From positions 132,014,088 to 132,078,087 of the forward strand of contig NC_133647.1 of NCBI RefSeq assembly GCF_009905375.1: a DNA stretch of 64,000 nt. The letters run 5' to 3'. Of this stretch, positions 34,128 to 45,016 are shown piece by piece. This DNA comes from Apium graveolens. Lineage: Eukaryota > Streptophyta > Magnoliopsida > Apiales > Apiaceae. The notes beneath the pieces were generated by a model. That model had not been told where the DNA came from. It searched no databases and saw nothing but the letters and a program-made list of their open reading frames with translations. The translations under genes were made by a program, and so were the position numbers. Each line of letters starts with the position of its first letter. The stretch's first letter is position 1.

Positions 34128-37100
34128 TAGTCTTTGTGATTGCAGGGCAACAGGAAAAACATCCTAGTTCTGGACAGTGGATGTTCAGGACATATGACTG
34201 GAAATAAAGCCCTGCTATCAGACTTTGTGGAGAAAGCTGGCCTAAGTGTTTCTTATGGAGATGGCAACATTGGAAAAACCTTGGGATATGGCAATATCAA
34301 TCTAGGGAATGTTATTATTGAAAAAGTAGCTCTGGTCTCAGGACTTAAACACAATCTGCTGAGTGTTAGTCAAATCTGTGACAGAGCTTATCATGTGGAT
34401 TTCTTTGAAGAACACTGTGAAGTTGTAAGCAAATTTACAGGCAAAGTTGTTCTGAAAGGATACAGGCATGCTAACATTTATAAAGCCAAGCTTTCAACAA
34501 GTACTGATGGTTCTGCAATCCGTCTGATAAGTAGAGCATCAATTGAAGAAAGCTGGAATTGGCACAAGAAACTCTCTTATTTAAATTTCAACAATATAAA
34601 TGAACTAGTCAAGAAAGATCTTGTGAAAGGACTGCCAAAATCAGTATTTGCTCCTGATGGCCTTTGTGATTCATGTCAGAAGGCTAAACAAAGAAAATCT
34701 TCATTCAAGAGCAAGACTGAATCATCAATTCTTGAGCCTTATCATCTACTACATGTTGATCTATTTGGTCCAGTGAATGTCATGTCTATTACAAAGAAGA
34801 AATATGCTATGGTCATAGTGGATGAGTTCACCAGATACACATGGGTGTATTTCTTGCACACAAAAAGTGAAACTGCATCTATCTTGATTGATCATGTCAA
34901 GCAACTGGACAAATTGGTCAAAGATTCTGTGAAGATCATAAGAAGTGATAATGGCACCGAGTTCAAGAATTTGATCATGAAAGAGTTCTGCAAAGACCAT
35001 GGAATCAAGCAGGAATGTTATGCTCCTGGAACTCCATAACAAAATGGAGTTGTTGAAAGAAATAATAGAACTCTTATTGAAGCTGCACGAACTATGCTTG
35101 ATGAAGCAAAGCTACCAACCTATTTTTGGGCTGAAGCTGTGCAAACTGCTTGTTTCACTCAGAATGCAAAACTCATTAACAAGCATGGAAAGACACCATA
35201 TGAGATGGTGAAGAAAAAGAAGCCAAATCTGAAGTATTTTCATATATTTGGATGCAAGTGTTTTGTTCTTAAGACTCATCCTGAACAGCTATCCAAATTT
35301 GATTTAAAAGCTGATGAAAGAATTTTTGTTGGATATCCACTTTCCACAAAAGCCTTCAGAGTCTACAATTTAAGAACAAGGGTTGTCATGGAATCTATCA
35401 ATGTCTCCTTTGATGATAAGAAGATTACTGGACTTGAAGATTTTAATGATCATGATCAGCTGAGATTTGAAAATGAAGATTTAATTTCTGATACTGTAAA
35501 TCCTGACAGTCTAAATCCTGACAGTCTAAATTCTGATACTGCAAACTCTGATGGATTAAACTCTGATGTTATTGAAATTGTGGTGACTATGTCAAAGGAA
35601 GATGCACCTGTATAGGGGGAGCATACTGAAGATACAACCACATCTCAAGAAACATCAGAACCTACAACCGGCTCTTCAAGTTCTGATTCATCAAGTTCTG
35701 ATTCATCAAGTTCTGATTCATCAAGTTCTGATGAGCTAAGTTCTGATAAGTCTGGAAACTCAAATTATGAAGGATCCAACTCAGAGAGCATAATTCCAGG
35801 GGGAGCATCAGAAAATGTTGATGAAGACAGCATAGATCATGGGGGAGCATCCAGTTCTAGAGAAAACCTTCCATCTGAAAGGAAGTGGACTAAATCACAT
35901 GCACCTGACTTAATTATTGGAAATCCTGATGCAGGTGTCAGAACTAGAACAGCTATATCAAATGAATGTCTTTATAATTCTTTTCTTTCTCAGACTGAAC
36001 TAAAGAAAGTGGAAGAAGCTCTTCAAGATGCTTATTGGGTGCAAGCAATGCAGGAAGAGTTAAATTAATTCGAAAGAAACAAAGTCTAGACCCTAGTGCC
36101 AAGACCAAAGAACATATATGTTGTTGGTACAAAGTGGGTGTTCAGAAACAAAACTGATAGTGATGGCATAATAACAAGGAATAAAGCAAGGCTGGTTGCA
36201 AAAGGATATTCTCAACATGAGGGAATTGATTATGATGAAACATTTACACCAGTTGCTAGATTGGAAGCCATAAGGATATTTTTGGCTTATGCTGCTCACA
36301 AAAAGTTTACTGTCTTTCAAATGGATGTGAAAAGTGCTTTTCTAAATGGAGAATTGGAAGAGGAAGTATATGTTGAACAACCTACAGGCTTTGTAGATTC
36401 AAAACTTCCAAATCATGTCTACAGGCTTGATAAAGCACTTTATGGCCTTAAGCAAGCTCCAAGAGCATGGTATGAGACTTTAGCTCAGTTTCTTCTGGAA
36501 AGTGGATTTAACAGAGGAACTATTGACAAAATACTGTTCTATATCAACCATGGAAAGGACTTACTTTTGGTGCAGATATATGTTGATGATATCATTTTTG
36601 GTTCTACAAATGACAGACTTTGCAAGAAGTTTGCCAAACTGATGCAGTCAAGATATCAAATGGGTATGATGGGGGAACTTAGCTATTTTCTGGGCCTTCA
36701 AGTCAAGCAGAATGAAGAAGGCACTTTTATTTGTCAATCCAAGTACACCAGAAATTTGCTGAAGAAATTTGGAATGCAAGATTGTTCAAGTGCATCCACT
36801 CCCATGGCCACTACAACAAAATTGAATAAGGAACTGGTACATCAGTAGATATTACTGATTACAGAGGTATGATTGGCTCACTACTCTGTCTAACTGCTAG
36901 TAGACCTGATATTATGTATGCTACCTGTCTTTGTGCAAGATTTCAAGCAGATCCAAGAGAACCTCACTTAACAGCTGTGAAAAGAATTTTCAAGTACCCT
37001 AAGGGTACAGCTGATCTGGGATTGTAGTACCCCAGAGAATCAGACTTTAAGCTAATAGGTTACTCAGATGCAGATTTTTTAGGATGCAAAATTGACAGGA

Positions 37101-37534
37101 AAAGCACAAGTGGAAGCTGCCAATTTTTTGGAGGCGGATTAGTTTCTTGGTTTAGCAAGAAACAAAAGTCAATTTCCACATCAACTGCAGAAGCAGAGTA
37201 CATTGCTGCAGGAAGCTGTTGTGCACAGATTCTTTGGTTGAAGAATCAGTTATTGGATTATGGGTTAACATACTTTAAAATCCCTATTTACTGTGATAAT
37301 CAAAGTGCTATTGCTATGACAGGTTATCCAGTTCAACACTCAATGACAAAGCACATCAGCATTAGCTACCACTTCATAAGGGAATATGTGGATGAAGGTA
37401 CAGTGGAATTGCACTTTGTTCCAACAGATCAACAACTAGCAGATATCTTCACAAAACCACTTTGTGAAGCTACTTTTACAAGATTGGTAAATGAACTTGG
37501 AATGATTTCAGGTTCTTTCTCTAAATCTGCTTAG
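34128..37534 (+). pseudogene. C1 pol: protease, integrase, reverse transcriptase, RNase H
   Basis: No ATG. It opens after three closely spaced stops at a TTGTGATTGCAGGG junction. Protease DSGCSGHMTG; zinc region WHKKLSYLN and CDSCQKAKQ; integrase [74 protein letters not shown], catalytic [12 protein letters not shown]; RNase [18 protein letters not shown] and QQLADIFTKPL. Stops at 35037-35039, 35613-35615, 36066-36068, 36087-36089 and 37025-37027, and a one-base frameshift near 36836-36846. The integrase-RT linker (35675-35760) is a run of Ser-Ser-Asp units made from the signature motif. Confidence 0.93.
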
Positions 37535-38882
37535 TTTATGTTCTGATACATCAGATGTTATGATCAGTATTTACAGATATTATTATCTTTGTGTATTCTG
37601 TGCTTAAATTGGAAATTGTTTAAGTGCTGATTGTTGTCTGATGTGAAATTCTAAACTCTGATAGTGATATGAATGTTTCTGTGACTATTCAATCCAATGA
37701 GGATAATTGTGCTAGTTGCTGACCTAGTAGTCTACAATATACTAAAGTCCCATGTTTGAAGTAATTGTTTATGTGGAAATCTTTTAACACAAGCAAATTC
37801 TGATAATGAGCTCAGTTAAGTTTACTTTGTGTATCTTATTACTAAGTCAAAAACTAGAATAGTGCTTCTTATCTGTTAAGTTCTGATGTTAGTAAATCTG
37901 ATGGATATACTAAGTGCTGATAAACCTCACTTATCAAAAGAAAAAGAAAAGAAAAGAAAAGAAAAATTAGGTACTCCTTTGAGATCTAGAGTAAAAATGT
38001 GGAAGGGAAGATCCAAGTGCATTGCTGGTATTAAGCAATATGCATCAGAAAAGCAAAATAAATATTTTTCTTGGTGACTTTTCACACTCTATGATTACTG
38101 GAGAAATACTCTGATAATAGCATAAATTCTGATAAGCAGTCGTAACTCACTTACACTGAGAAGCCACTGTAATATGGAATTTCAAAAGATGCATAAAATG
38201 AGCACAAAATAGTTGAGGTGGACTCATGCATGAACTCATTCTAAAGTAGACTTCAGAATACTAACAGATTTTGAGCAAAGTTCTTAGTTATGCCTTATTT
38301 CTAAGATGTACTGAAGTGAATCAGACTTTAATCTTTATCTGATATTTAGCTTACTGCACACACATACACTCCATATGAATGATGAAAATTACTGTGGTGA
38401 TAAATGTGGTTTTAGATGAACAGGTTAAGTGTCACTGGTATAAATTCTGAAGACAAGTTATGATGGAAATTCTGATGATTAAATTCTGAAGAAACGAAAT
38501 CAGAATTTGTGTGAAGAATTACAGAAATAGGCATTCACCTTTCGAGTTAAGGAATCATGTTCTGATGACTGCTAAATTCTTATATAAGTCTAAGTTCTGA
38601 TATTAAATCCTGATTTTTTACTTGACTTATTTGTGGTTAAAATCTGAAACAGTCATATTTAAAATCAGAATATGTTTTGGGTGAGATATAAACAGTCAAC
38701 ATAATTTGGACTAGTGGTACTCGTATATGCACAGTAATTTTTACTTGTTTCGTGTGCTCATTAACTCCTGTTTTAAGCTTCCAATGGCCGTTGTTATTAC
38801 TCATAAATCTAGGAAGTCGAGGGGTCGTCATTTTTACTTGGAATTGTTACCCAGTCCTCTCGTCCCTTGGTATTCCATTGGC
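37535..38882 (+). other. C1 spacer after pol, rich in the AGTTCTGAT motif
   Basis: No convincing coding sequence. About ten or more copies or near copies of TTCTGAT/TTCTGAA are scattered through it (for example near 37798, 37880, 38130, 38460 and 38590). Open frames such as 37886-38077 look accidental. Confidence 0.6.
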
Positions 38883-38890
38883 TATTTAAA
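38883..38890 (+). promoter_or_regulatory. Candidate TATA box before the small C1 frame
   Basis: TATTTAAA, 82 bases before the ATG at 38965. A pyrimidine-rich stretch (CTTCACTTTCTCACAAACTC and on) leads to the ATG, typical of a plant 5' leader. Confidence 0.5.
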
Positions 38891-38964
38891 TCAACACTTC
38901 ATTCCAGCCAAAACATTCTTCACTTTCTCACAAACTCACTCTCTTTTTATTCATATCACCAAAA

Positions 38965-39231
38965 ATGGTTCATTTCAACATATTCTTGAACTATGAAACT
39001 TTCAATATTGAGTTGAATTGTGCTTACTGGTAGCAGGAGTGGCATGTCACTGCCATTCCTGATGAACTCTGGGGTTCGGTTCCACAAGAGGTTCACACCG
39101 AACTCTTGTTTTTATCAATGGAGTATCATCTCCATCTTGATAGATTGGAAGCAGAAAGGAGAGAAGCTCTCCGTCAGCAGGAACGGATCATCCGTCTTGT
39201 AGTGCTCTTCGTCAGCAGCAGAAGGAGTTAG
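38965..39231 (+). pseudogene. Small reading frame of unknown function in C1
   Basis: ATG in good context (ACCAAAAATGG). It reads 22 codons (MVHFNIFLNYETF start), an in-frame TAG at 39031-39033, then 65 more codons to TAG at 39229-39231. The last third (LDRLEAERREALRQQERII) is charged and could form a short coiled coil. AT-rich sequence with TAATGAAATTTT follows at about 39347, as in a plant 3' end. I do not recognise it. It could be an accessory gene, captured host sequence or chance. No counterpart was seen in element B. Confidence 0.4.
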
Positions 39232-39766
39232 TCGCTAGGCTTCTTAGCTTAGGACTAAAGCTGTTGATGTTAGACATTTTAGACTAGGACAATCTTGTAA
39301 TTTTATGCATGTAATTTAAGTTTCATGAAATGTATTCACTTGATATATTAATGAAATTTTATCTTTTTGCAAGATTTTGTCTCTGTGTCGTTTCATATTC
39401 TGATGACGTTTTAAATCCTGATACTAACCATATTATGATGACCTTTTTAGCTCTGATACAAATCAAGTTCTGATTCTGAAGTGGCAGTATTTATTTACTT
39501 GGTTTATTTTTTGTCATTCTCTCATTGGTCATATTTTTACAGAATATTGGTAAAGTAGTAATAATAATTTATTTAGTGGGAACAGTTTTAAAATTTAAAA
39601 TAAAACTGCAGGTCCTTGATTAATGGGATTACTTGGTAAGTGAAATGGTTTTTCTCCTTGAAAAACTGCATGTGATAAGTAATGATTACTGAATACTCGT
39701 GCCCATTAATTATCTTTTACTCCCGCATGTCTGACAGGTGTCTCAAACGGCTATTTTTTAACCGTG

Positions 39767-39774
39767 TATAAGTA
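39767..39774 (+). promoter_or_regulatory. Candidate TATA box before C1 ORF3
   Basis: TATAAGTA within GTGTATAAGTAAAAG, 156 bases before the ORF3 ATG at 39923. The intervening leader is rich in T and C. The upstream segment CGGCTATTTTTTAACCG has a counterpart in element B (ATGGCTATTTTAGGC) at the same place. Confidence 0.55.
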
Positions 39775-39922
39775 AAAGAGAGAAAAGATTGTAAAATCTT
39801 CTATTTACCTTCATATTCTATCTCTCTTTTTACTTTTATTCTCTCTCACATCTACTGACGATTTTTCATACAGACATTTTATCAAACACCTTACAGGCAA
39901 TTTTTTCTCTCACGTATTTCTC

Positions 39923-41430
39923 ATGGCACCCAAGGACATAATTTTCGATGGAGCTACGTTTGTTCCTAATAACTTCTCCGCTATTCTTAGCAAGTCAGAA
40001 GCCCCATCTGAATCTCATCCATCAGCACCTACCACCTCTACTCAACCACCTCAAACTTCTCAACCTCAACCTTCAGATCCTACTGTGCAGCCTTCATCTT
40101 CCAAACCTAAGAGGACTAAGAAAGTACCTCAGACATAACAGAAGAGAAGGAGATTCATTCTGCGAGATGAATCAGATGCTGAGGAACAGGTTCCAGTCTC
40201 AGAACCTGTTATTATAGAAGCTGAAAAGGTCTCTTCTCAGAAGGATGTTGATATTGGGAGTTCCAGGCCCCTAAAAAGGCTTAAAAAGCGTAATTCTGAT
40301 GATACAGCTCCTAAAGACTCCTTAAAAGCTGAAAGATTCAAATCATTGGCAAAAATGCCTGAAGATTCTGGTAAAGGAATGGAAGCAGCAGCTAAGGAAG
40401 GGGGTCATGAATCTCTGATCTCACTAGACCCTATTGAAGCTCACAATTCTCCTATTGCTGATCCAGGCCTTCATGCACCTCATCAATCTCCAGTACATGC
40501 TGTTAACCAGGGGCCAAGTGATGAAACTGACATCCATAACTTGGAAGTGCCTCAGGTTTTGCATCTAGAAGCTGCACTAGCTCCAATCACTTCACCTACA
40601 ACACCACTTCTTGATGCTGATTTTAATCCAGAATTGCCTACAACACCTTCTCTGCATCTAGATACTGAAGATCAGATTTCGGGTGAGCATCAGAATATGG
40701 CTGTTGATCGGAACTTAGTTGGAGATCAGCCCTTAGAGGATGATGTTGAAGCCTCAATAGCCTCTCATACTATTCTTTTATCAGAAGATGCTGCTGATGT
40801 TGATTCTATAAGTTCTGATGCTGCTAATCATGAACTTACTGGTGAAGCTGCTGCTACAAATATAGATGCTGATGCAGCTGGTCCATCAGGATATGCACCT
40901 TAACAAACTGTTCATAAAGCTGAGATAATTAAGAAGTTTGTTACAGGAGAAGCACCAGTACCTTGGAGTGAAACTCCTAGAGGACAGGAGTGGACTAAGG
41001 AGTGGAACACAGTTACCTTTGTTCCTTCTAAAAAGATTCTTGCTGAGCATCTTGGAAAAGCTGATGAAATGCTGATCAATGATGATTTCAAGACACAGCC
41101 GAGAGTTGCTGCATTGAGTACAAGGCATCTTCAAGGTCAAGACTCAATAACTCATGACAAGGTGAATAAAATTCAAGAAAACTTGATCTAGCAAGATATG
41201 AATCTGAAACTTGAAAAGAAAAGGTTTTTCCAACCTACCTTTGACAGAATTGCCTACATTGAGAAAACCCAAGAGAAGCAACAGTCTCAGATTGATGAAA
41301 TTTTGAAGAATCAAGCTTCTCATCAAAATCAACTCAATGAGATCCAATCCTCAGTGGAATTGCTTGTCTCTCTTTTATTACCTGCTGATGCCAAAAGGGG
41401 GAGAAAGTAATTAAGTCCAAATGCAAACCT
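39923..41430 (+). pseudogene. C1 ORF3, 5' part (interrupted by element B)
   Basis: ATG at 39923 opens a frame beginning MAPKDIIFDGATF; B's ORF3 also starts MAP and keeps an NNF.A.L motif. A Pro/Ser/Thr-rich stretch, an acidic Ala/Asp-rich region (to about 40900) and a coiled-coil-like end (IEKTQEKQQSQIDEILKNQ) follow in one frame. In-frame stops at 40136-40138, 40901-40903 and 41189-41191, and a probable one-base loss in the purine run near 41393-41402 that leads to the stop at 41408-41410. B is inserted at 41430. The N-terminal domain present in B is missing. No signal peptide or membrane segment. Confidence 0.75.
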
Positions 41431-42541
41431 TGTTGTGAATATGTTGTGTACTTGATGATTACCTAAACAAAACATCTAAGTAGATTTTACTTAGTGAAAT
41501 AATGTAGCACTCGACGAATAAGAATTATAGTCCTGACGGATAACTCATTATAGTCCCGACGGATGATTAACTTATTATCCATCGAGTGAGTAGCTTATGT
41601 AATAATAAATTTGTAGCACAGTGTTGTATGCACCTTTGTATAGAATCTGGAGTAGCATATAAGTCATGTTGACTTTAACTTGATATGCAGAATAGGTTGA
41701 TTAACTGTACATAAGTAATATCTTGTAATTCTGTATAAGTGAAATGAAGTCAAGTGCCAAAATAGCTACCAACGGATGATTAACAAAGCTTCGACGGATG
41801 ACCAAAGTAGCTACCAACGGATGATTAACAAAGCTTCGACAGATGACCAAAATAGCTACCAACGGATGCTTAACAAAGCTTCGACGGATGATCAAATGAC
41901 TATCAACGGATGTTTAACATAGCAGTCGACGGATGATCAATTAAGTCATCGATGGATGATCTGAAAGTCGACATATGATCATATCAAGATTCAAACATCA
42001 GTTGAACAGTGAAAGCTGACACACAGCCGTTGAGTTGGATACAAGTACACCGTGGAAGCCCATTAACTGGGTAATAGAGGATGAAAAGCAGCAAAGATCA
42101 AGACTGTTAGATTTTATATTTGTTTAGTTCTTTTGACTTTGTAATCTTGGTAATATATAAACCAAGAGAGTAGAAAATAAAAAAATAACTGAGATAGCTA
42201 AGAAACAAAAACAGAGAAATCTTTGTAAGCACTATCTTTAGCATTTCCTGTGTTTTTAGCAGTTCTATTTTGTAAGCAGCTGTGAGCATTTCTGCACACA
42301 GAGTCCTCTCGATATATTAAATATATCTCTGGTGGAATTGTTTAAATCCACCAGAAAGTTTTTAAAGACTCTTGTTTTTAATTACTTATATTTTGATTCA
42401 TTCAAGTTTACATTCCGCATTGTGCTAATCAAAACAAATATATCCATAATCGAGTTGAACATTTTTATTTTAAGAAAAAGGTTCAAGAATTCCATTCAAA
42501 CCCCCTTCTGTAATTCTTGCTATATTGTTAAGGGACTAACA
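41431..42541 (+). repeat. Element B 5' LTR
   Basis: TGTTGTGAATATG...GGGACTAACA. It contains a 45-bp tandem array (41759 to about 41975) and CTCGATATATTAAATATATC. The TATATAAACC at about 42154 is a candidate promoter TATA box. Short minus-strand frames 41701-41895 and 42107-42289 and plus 42332-42565 recur in the other LTR (with small differences) and are not genes. Confidence 0.94.
41759..41975. repeat. 45-bp tandem repeat in element B LTR
   Basis: Three clear units (41759-41803, 41804-41848, 41849-41893) and degenerate continuations of AAAATAGCTACCAACGGATG plus TTCGACGGATGACC. The other LTR has the same array from 53967 to about 54185. Each unit holds the element's signature CGACGGAT and a related AACGGATG. 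The 45-bp period keeps an antisense frame open with a 15-residue repeat, which is incidental. Confidence 0.88.
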
Positions 42542-42543
42542 AT

Positions 42544-42555
42544 TGGTATCAGAGC
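42544..42555 (+). other. Element B primer binding site (initiator Met-tRNA)
   Basis: TGGTATCAGAGC, two bases after the 5' LTR end. Confidence 0.95.
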
Positions 42556-42602
42556 AAGCTTTTAATCTACAAAGAGTTTAAAGATCAAAACAATTCAGCA
42601 AG

Positions 42603-45002
42603 ATGAACAAGAAAGATGTTGGAGTCAAGATTCCTTTCTTTGATGAAGATAATTACCATCATTGGAAGGTAAAGATGAATCTTCATATGCTTTCTCAAGA
42701 TGAGGCCTATGTGGACTGCATAGAAAGAGGCCCTCATGTTCCTATGAGAGCTGCAACAGGAAATGAACCATCTGTTCCAAAGCCAAGGCATGAATGGTCT
42801 GATCCTGATATTGAACAAGTCAGGAAAGATAAAAAGGCCATGAACATTCTGTTCAATGGTGTTGATGCAGACATGTTTGATAACATCATCAACTGCAAGA
42901 CTGCCAAGGAAGTTTGGGACACAATACAGATAATCTGTGATGGTACTGAGCAAGTAAAAGAAAATAAAATGCAGCTCCTGATTCAGCAATATGAGCATTT
43001 TCACAATGAAGAAAGTGAGTCACTCACTGACATTTTTAGTAGATTCCAAAAGCTACTAAATGCTCTTAAATTGCATGGAAGAGTCTATTAGACTAAAGAC
43101 TCCAATCTGAAATTTCTCAGATCTCTTCCAAAGGAATGGAAACCAATGACAGTCTCATTGAGAAACTCACAAGATTATAAGGAGTTTACTTTGGAGAGAC
43201 TGTATGGCATTCTGAAGACCTATGAGCTTGAGATAGAGCAGGATGAAAGAATGGAGAGAGGAAAGAAGAAAGGAGGATCCATTGCACTAGTGGCTGAACT
43301 GGAAAAGGAGAAGGAAGTGAAGATGAAAGCTGTGGAATCAACTTCAAAGGCCTGTGAAACCAAGGGTAAAGGGCTAGCTGCAGAAAGTGAAGATTCATTG
43401 AGTCAAGATGACATGGAGGGCATTGATGAGCACCTAGCATTCCTTTCAAGAAGATTTGCCAAGCTCAAGTTCAAGAAGAACTTTGGAGCTGCCAAGCCAA
43501 ATAGAAACATGGTGGATAAATCAAAATTCAAGTGTTTCAAATGTGGCTTGGCAGGGCATTTTGCAAATGAGTGTAGAAAGTCAGATTCCAGTAAGAAAAG
43601 ATTTGAGTCTGTGGATTATAAGCAAAAATACTTTGATCTACTCAAACAGAAGGAAAGGGCTTTTATTACACAAGAGAATGACTGGGCAGCTGATGGTTTG
43701 GATGAAGATGAGGATGTCAGCTATGTCAATCTAGCCCTTATGGCCAAGTCTGATGAAACAGAGACAAGTTCCTTAAGCAATCAGGTAATCACTACAAACT
43801 TTGCACATTTATCTAAAGCTGAGTGTAATGATGCAATAAATGACATGTCTACAGAATTGTATCATTTGCGTGTTACACTTAAGCCCCTCACTAAAGAAAA
43901 TGCTAAAATCAAAGAAAACAACTTGTTTTTGAGTGAGAGGAATAATGTGCTTGAGTCTCAGTTTGTTGAGTTTGAGAAACTAAAAATTGAGTGTAGAATT
44001 GCCAAGGAGGAATTAACTGAGTCCTTGAAAAAGGAAGAAATTTTAAAGAAGCAGCTCGATCGTGAACAGGAGGTGATTAAAGCATGGAAAACATCCAGAG
44101 ATGTTCATGCTCAAATCACCAAGGTTCAAGGAATTGAGTCTTTTTGTGATGAAGCCTGGAAAAAGAATAAGGAGAAACTAGAACCTATTTTGGTAGATGG
44201 ATTGCTGACAGATGTAGACTCGACGGATGATGAGAACTATCCGTCGGATAACAAAAAGTGTTATCCGTCGAATGATAAAAATCCTCATCCGTCGGCTGTG
44301 AGCAAACCCATTAGCAAAGCCAAATTAACCAAGCTAAATGAAAAGTATGGGTCTGTTTCCAAGAACTTTGTTTCAGGAGAGTCAAGTCAAGCCAAGAAAG
44401 GGAAGAAGGCTAATGTTGGTCACATGACTGTCAAACAGTTAAGTGACAGACTTAAGAAGATAGAGGTAAAAACAGAGACTAAAAGGAAAAACAATAGGAA
44501 TGGTAAAGTAGGGATTAACAAACATAATAACTACACACCTGACAAATATGCTCCTAGAAAAATCTGTGTCAAATATGGTAGTGTAAATCATTTGTCTGTT
44601 AATTGCAAATCTGCCATGCCTACTCCCATGTCTGTTCAGCCTCAATTCTCTAACATGAATGACATGCCTCCCATGCCTGTTAATGCTATGCCTACACAGA
44701 ACATGAATGCATAGTTTGCTAATATGCCATTTGCACCTAATCCATATTATGCTGCATACAATATGCCTCAAATGCCATTTAGCATGCCTTACTAGAATAA
44801 CATGTTTGCACCAAGCATGTCATTTCCTGTTAGCCATAACATGCATGATAATTCTGTTGCATCTAGTGGTTTCAAAGGCCCAACCCAAATGACTAAGGAA
44901 GAATCTGAAATTCCTAAGTCAAATGAGTTAAGACCTAAGAAACAGAAGAAGAAAGCTAACAAGGCAGGACCCAAGGAAACTTGGGTACCAAAATCAACTT
45001 GA
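42603..45002 (+). pseudogene. Element B gag
   Basis: ATG at 42603, about 60 bases after the LTR; one frame to TGA at 45000-45002 (800 codons including stops). Capsid UBN2-type region (IPFFDEDNYHHWKVKM, CKTAKEVWDTIQIICDG, ILKTYELEIEQ), CCHC knuckle CFKCGLAGHFANEC (about residue 311), then a long coiled-coil-like segment. A second knuckle has lost one ligand (CVKYGSVNHLSVNC, Tyr where Cys is expected). Stops at 43089-43091, 44712-44714 and 44793-44795. Signature motifs at 44221-44295 encode YPSD/YPSN/HPS. It ends with TWVPKST just before the pol junction. Confidence 0.92.
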
Positions 45003-45016
45003 TTTGATTTTGATGT

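Noticed and set aside
37886..38077. 63-codon Lys-rich frame in the C1 spacer
   Set aside because: Composition is driven by an AAAAG-type simple repeat; no promoter-like context or counterpart in element B.
41701..41895. Regularly spaced repeats resembling a CRISPR array (also 53909-54103)
   Set aside because: The whole 45-bp unit repeats, with no variable spacers, and it lies in a plant copia LTR. It is a tandem repeat.
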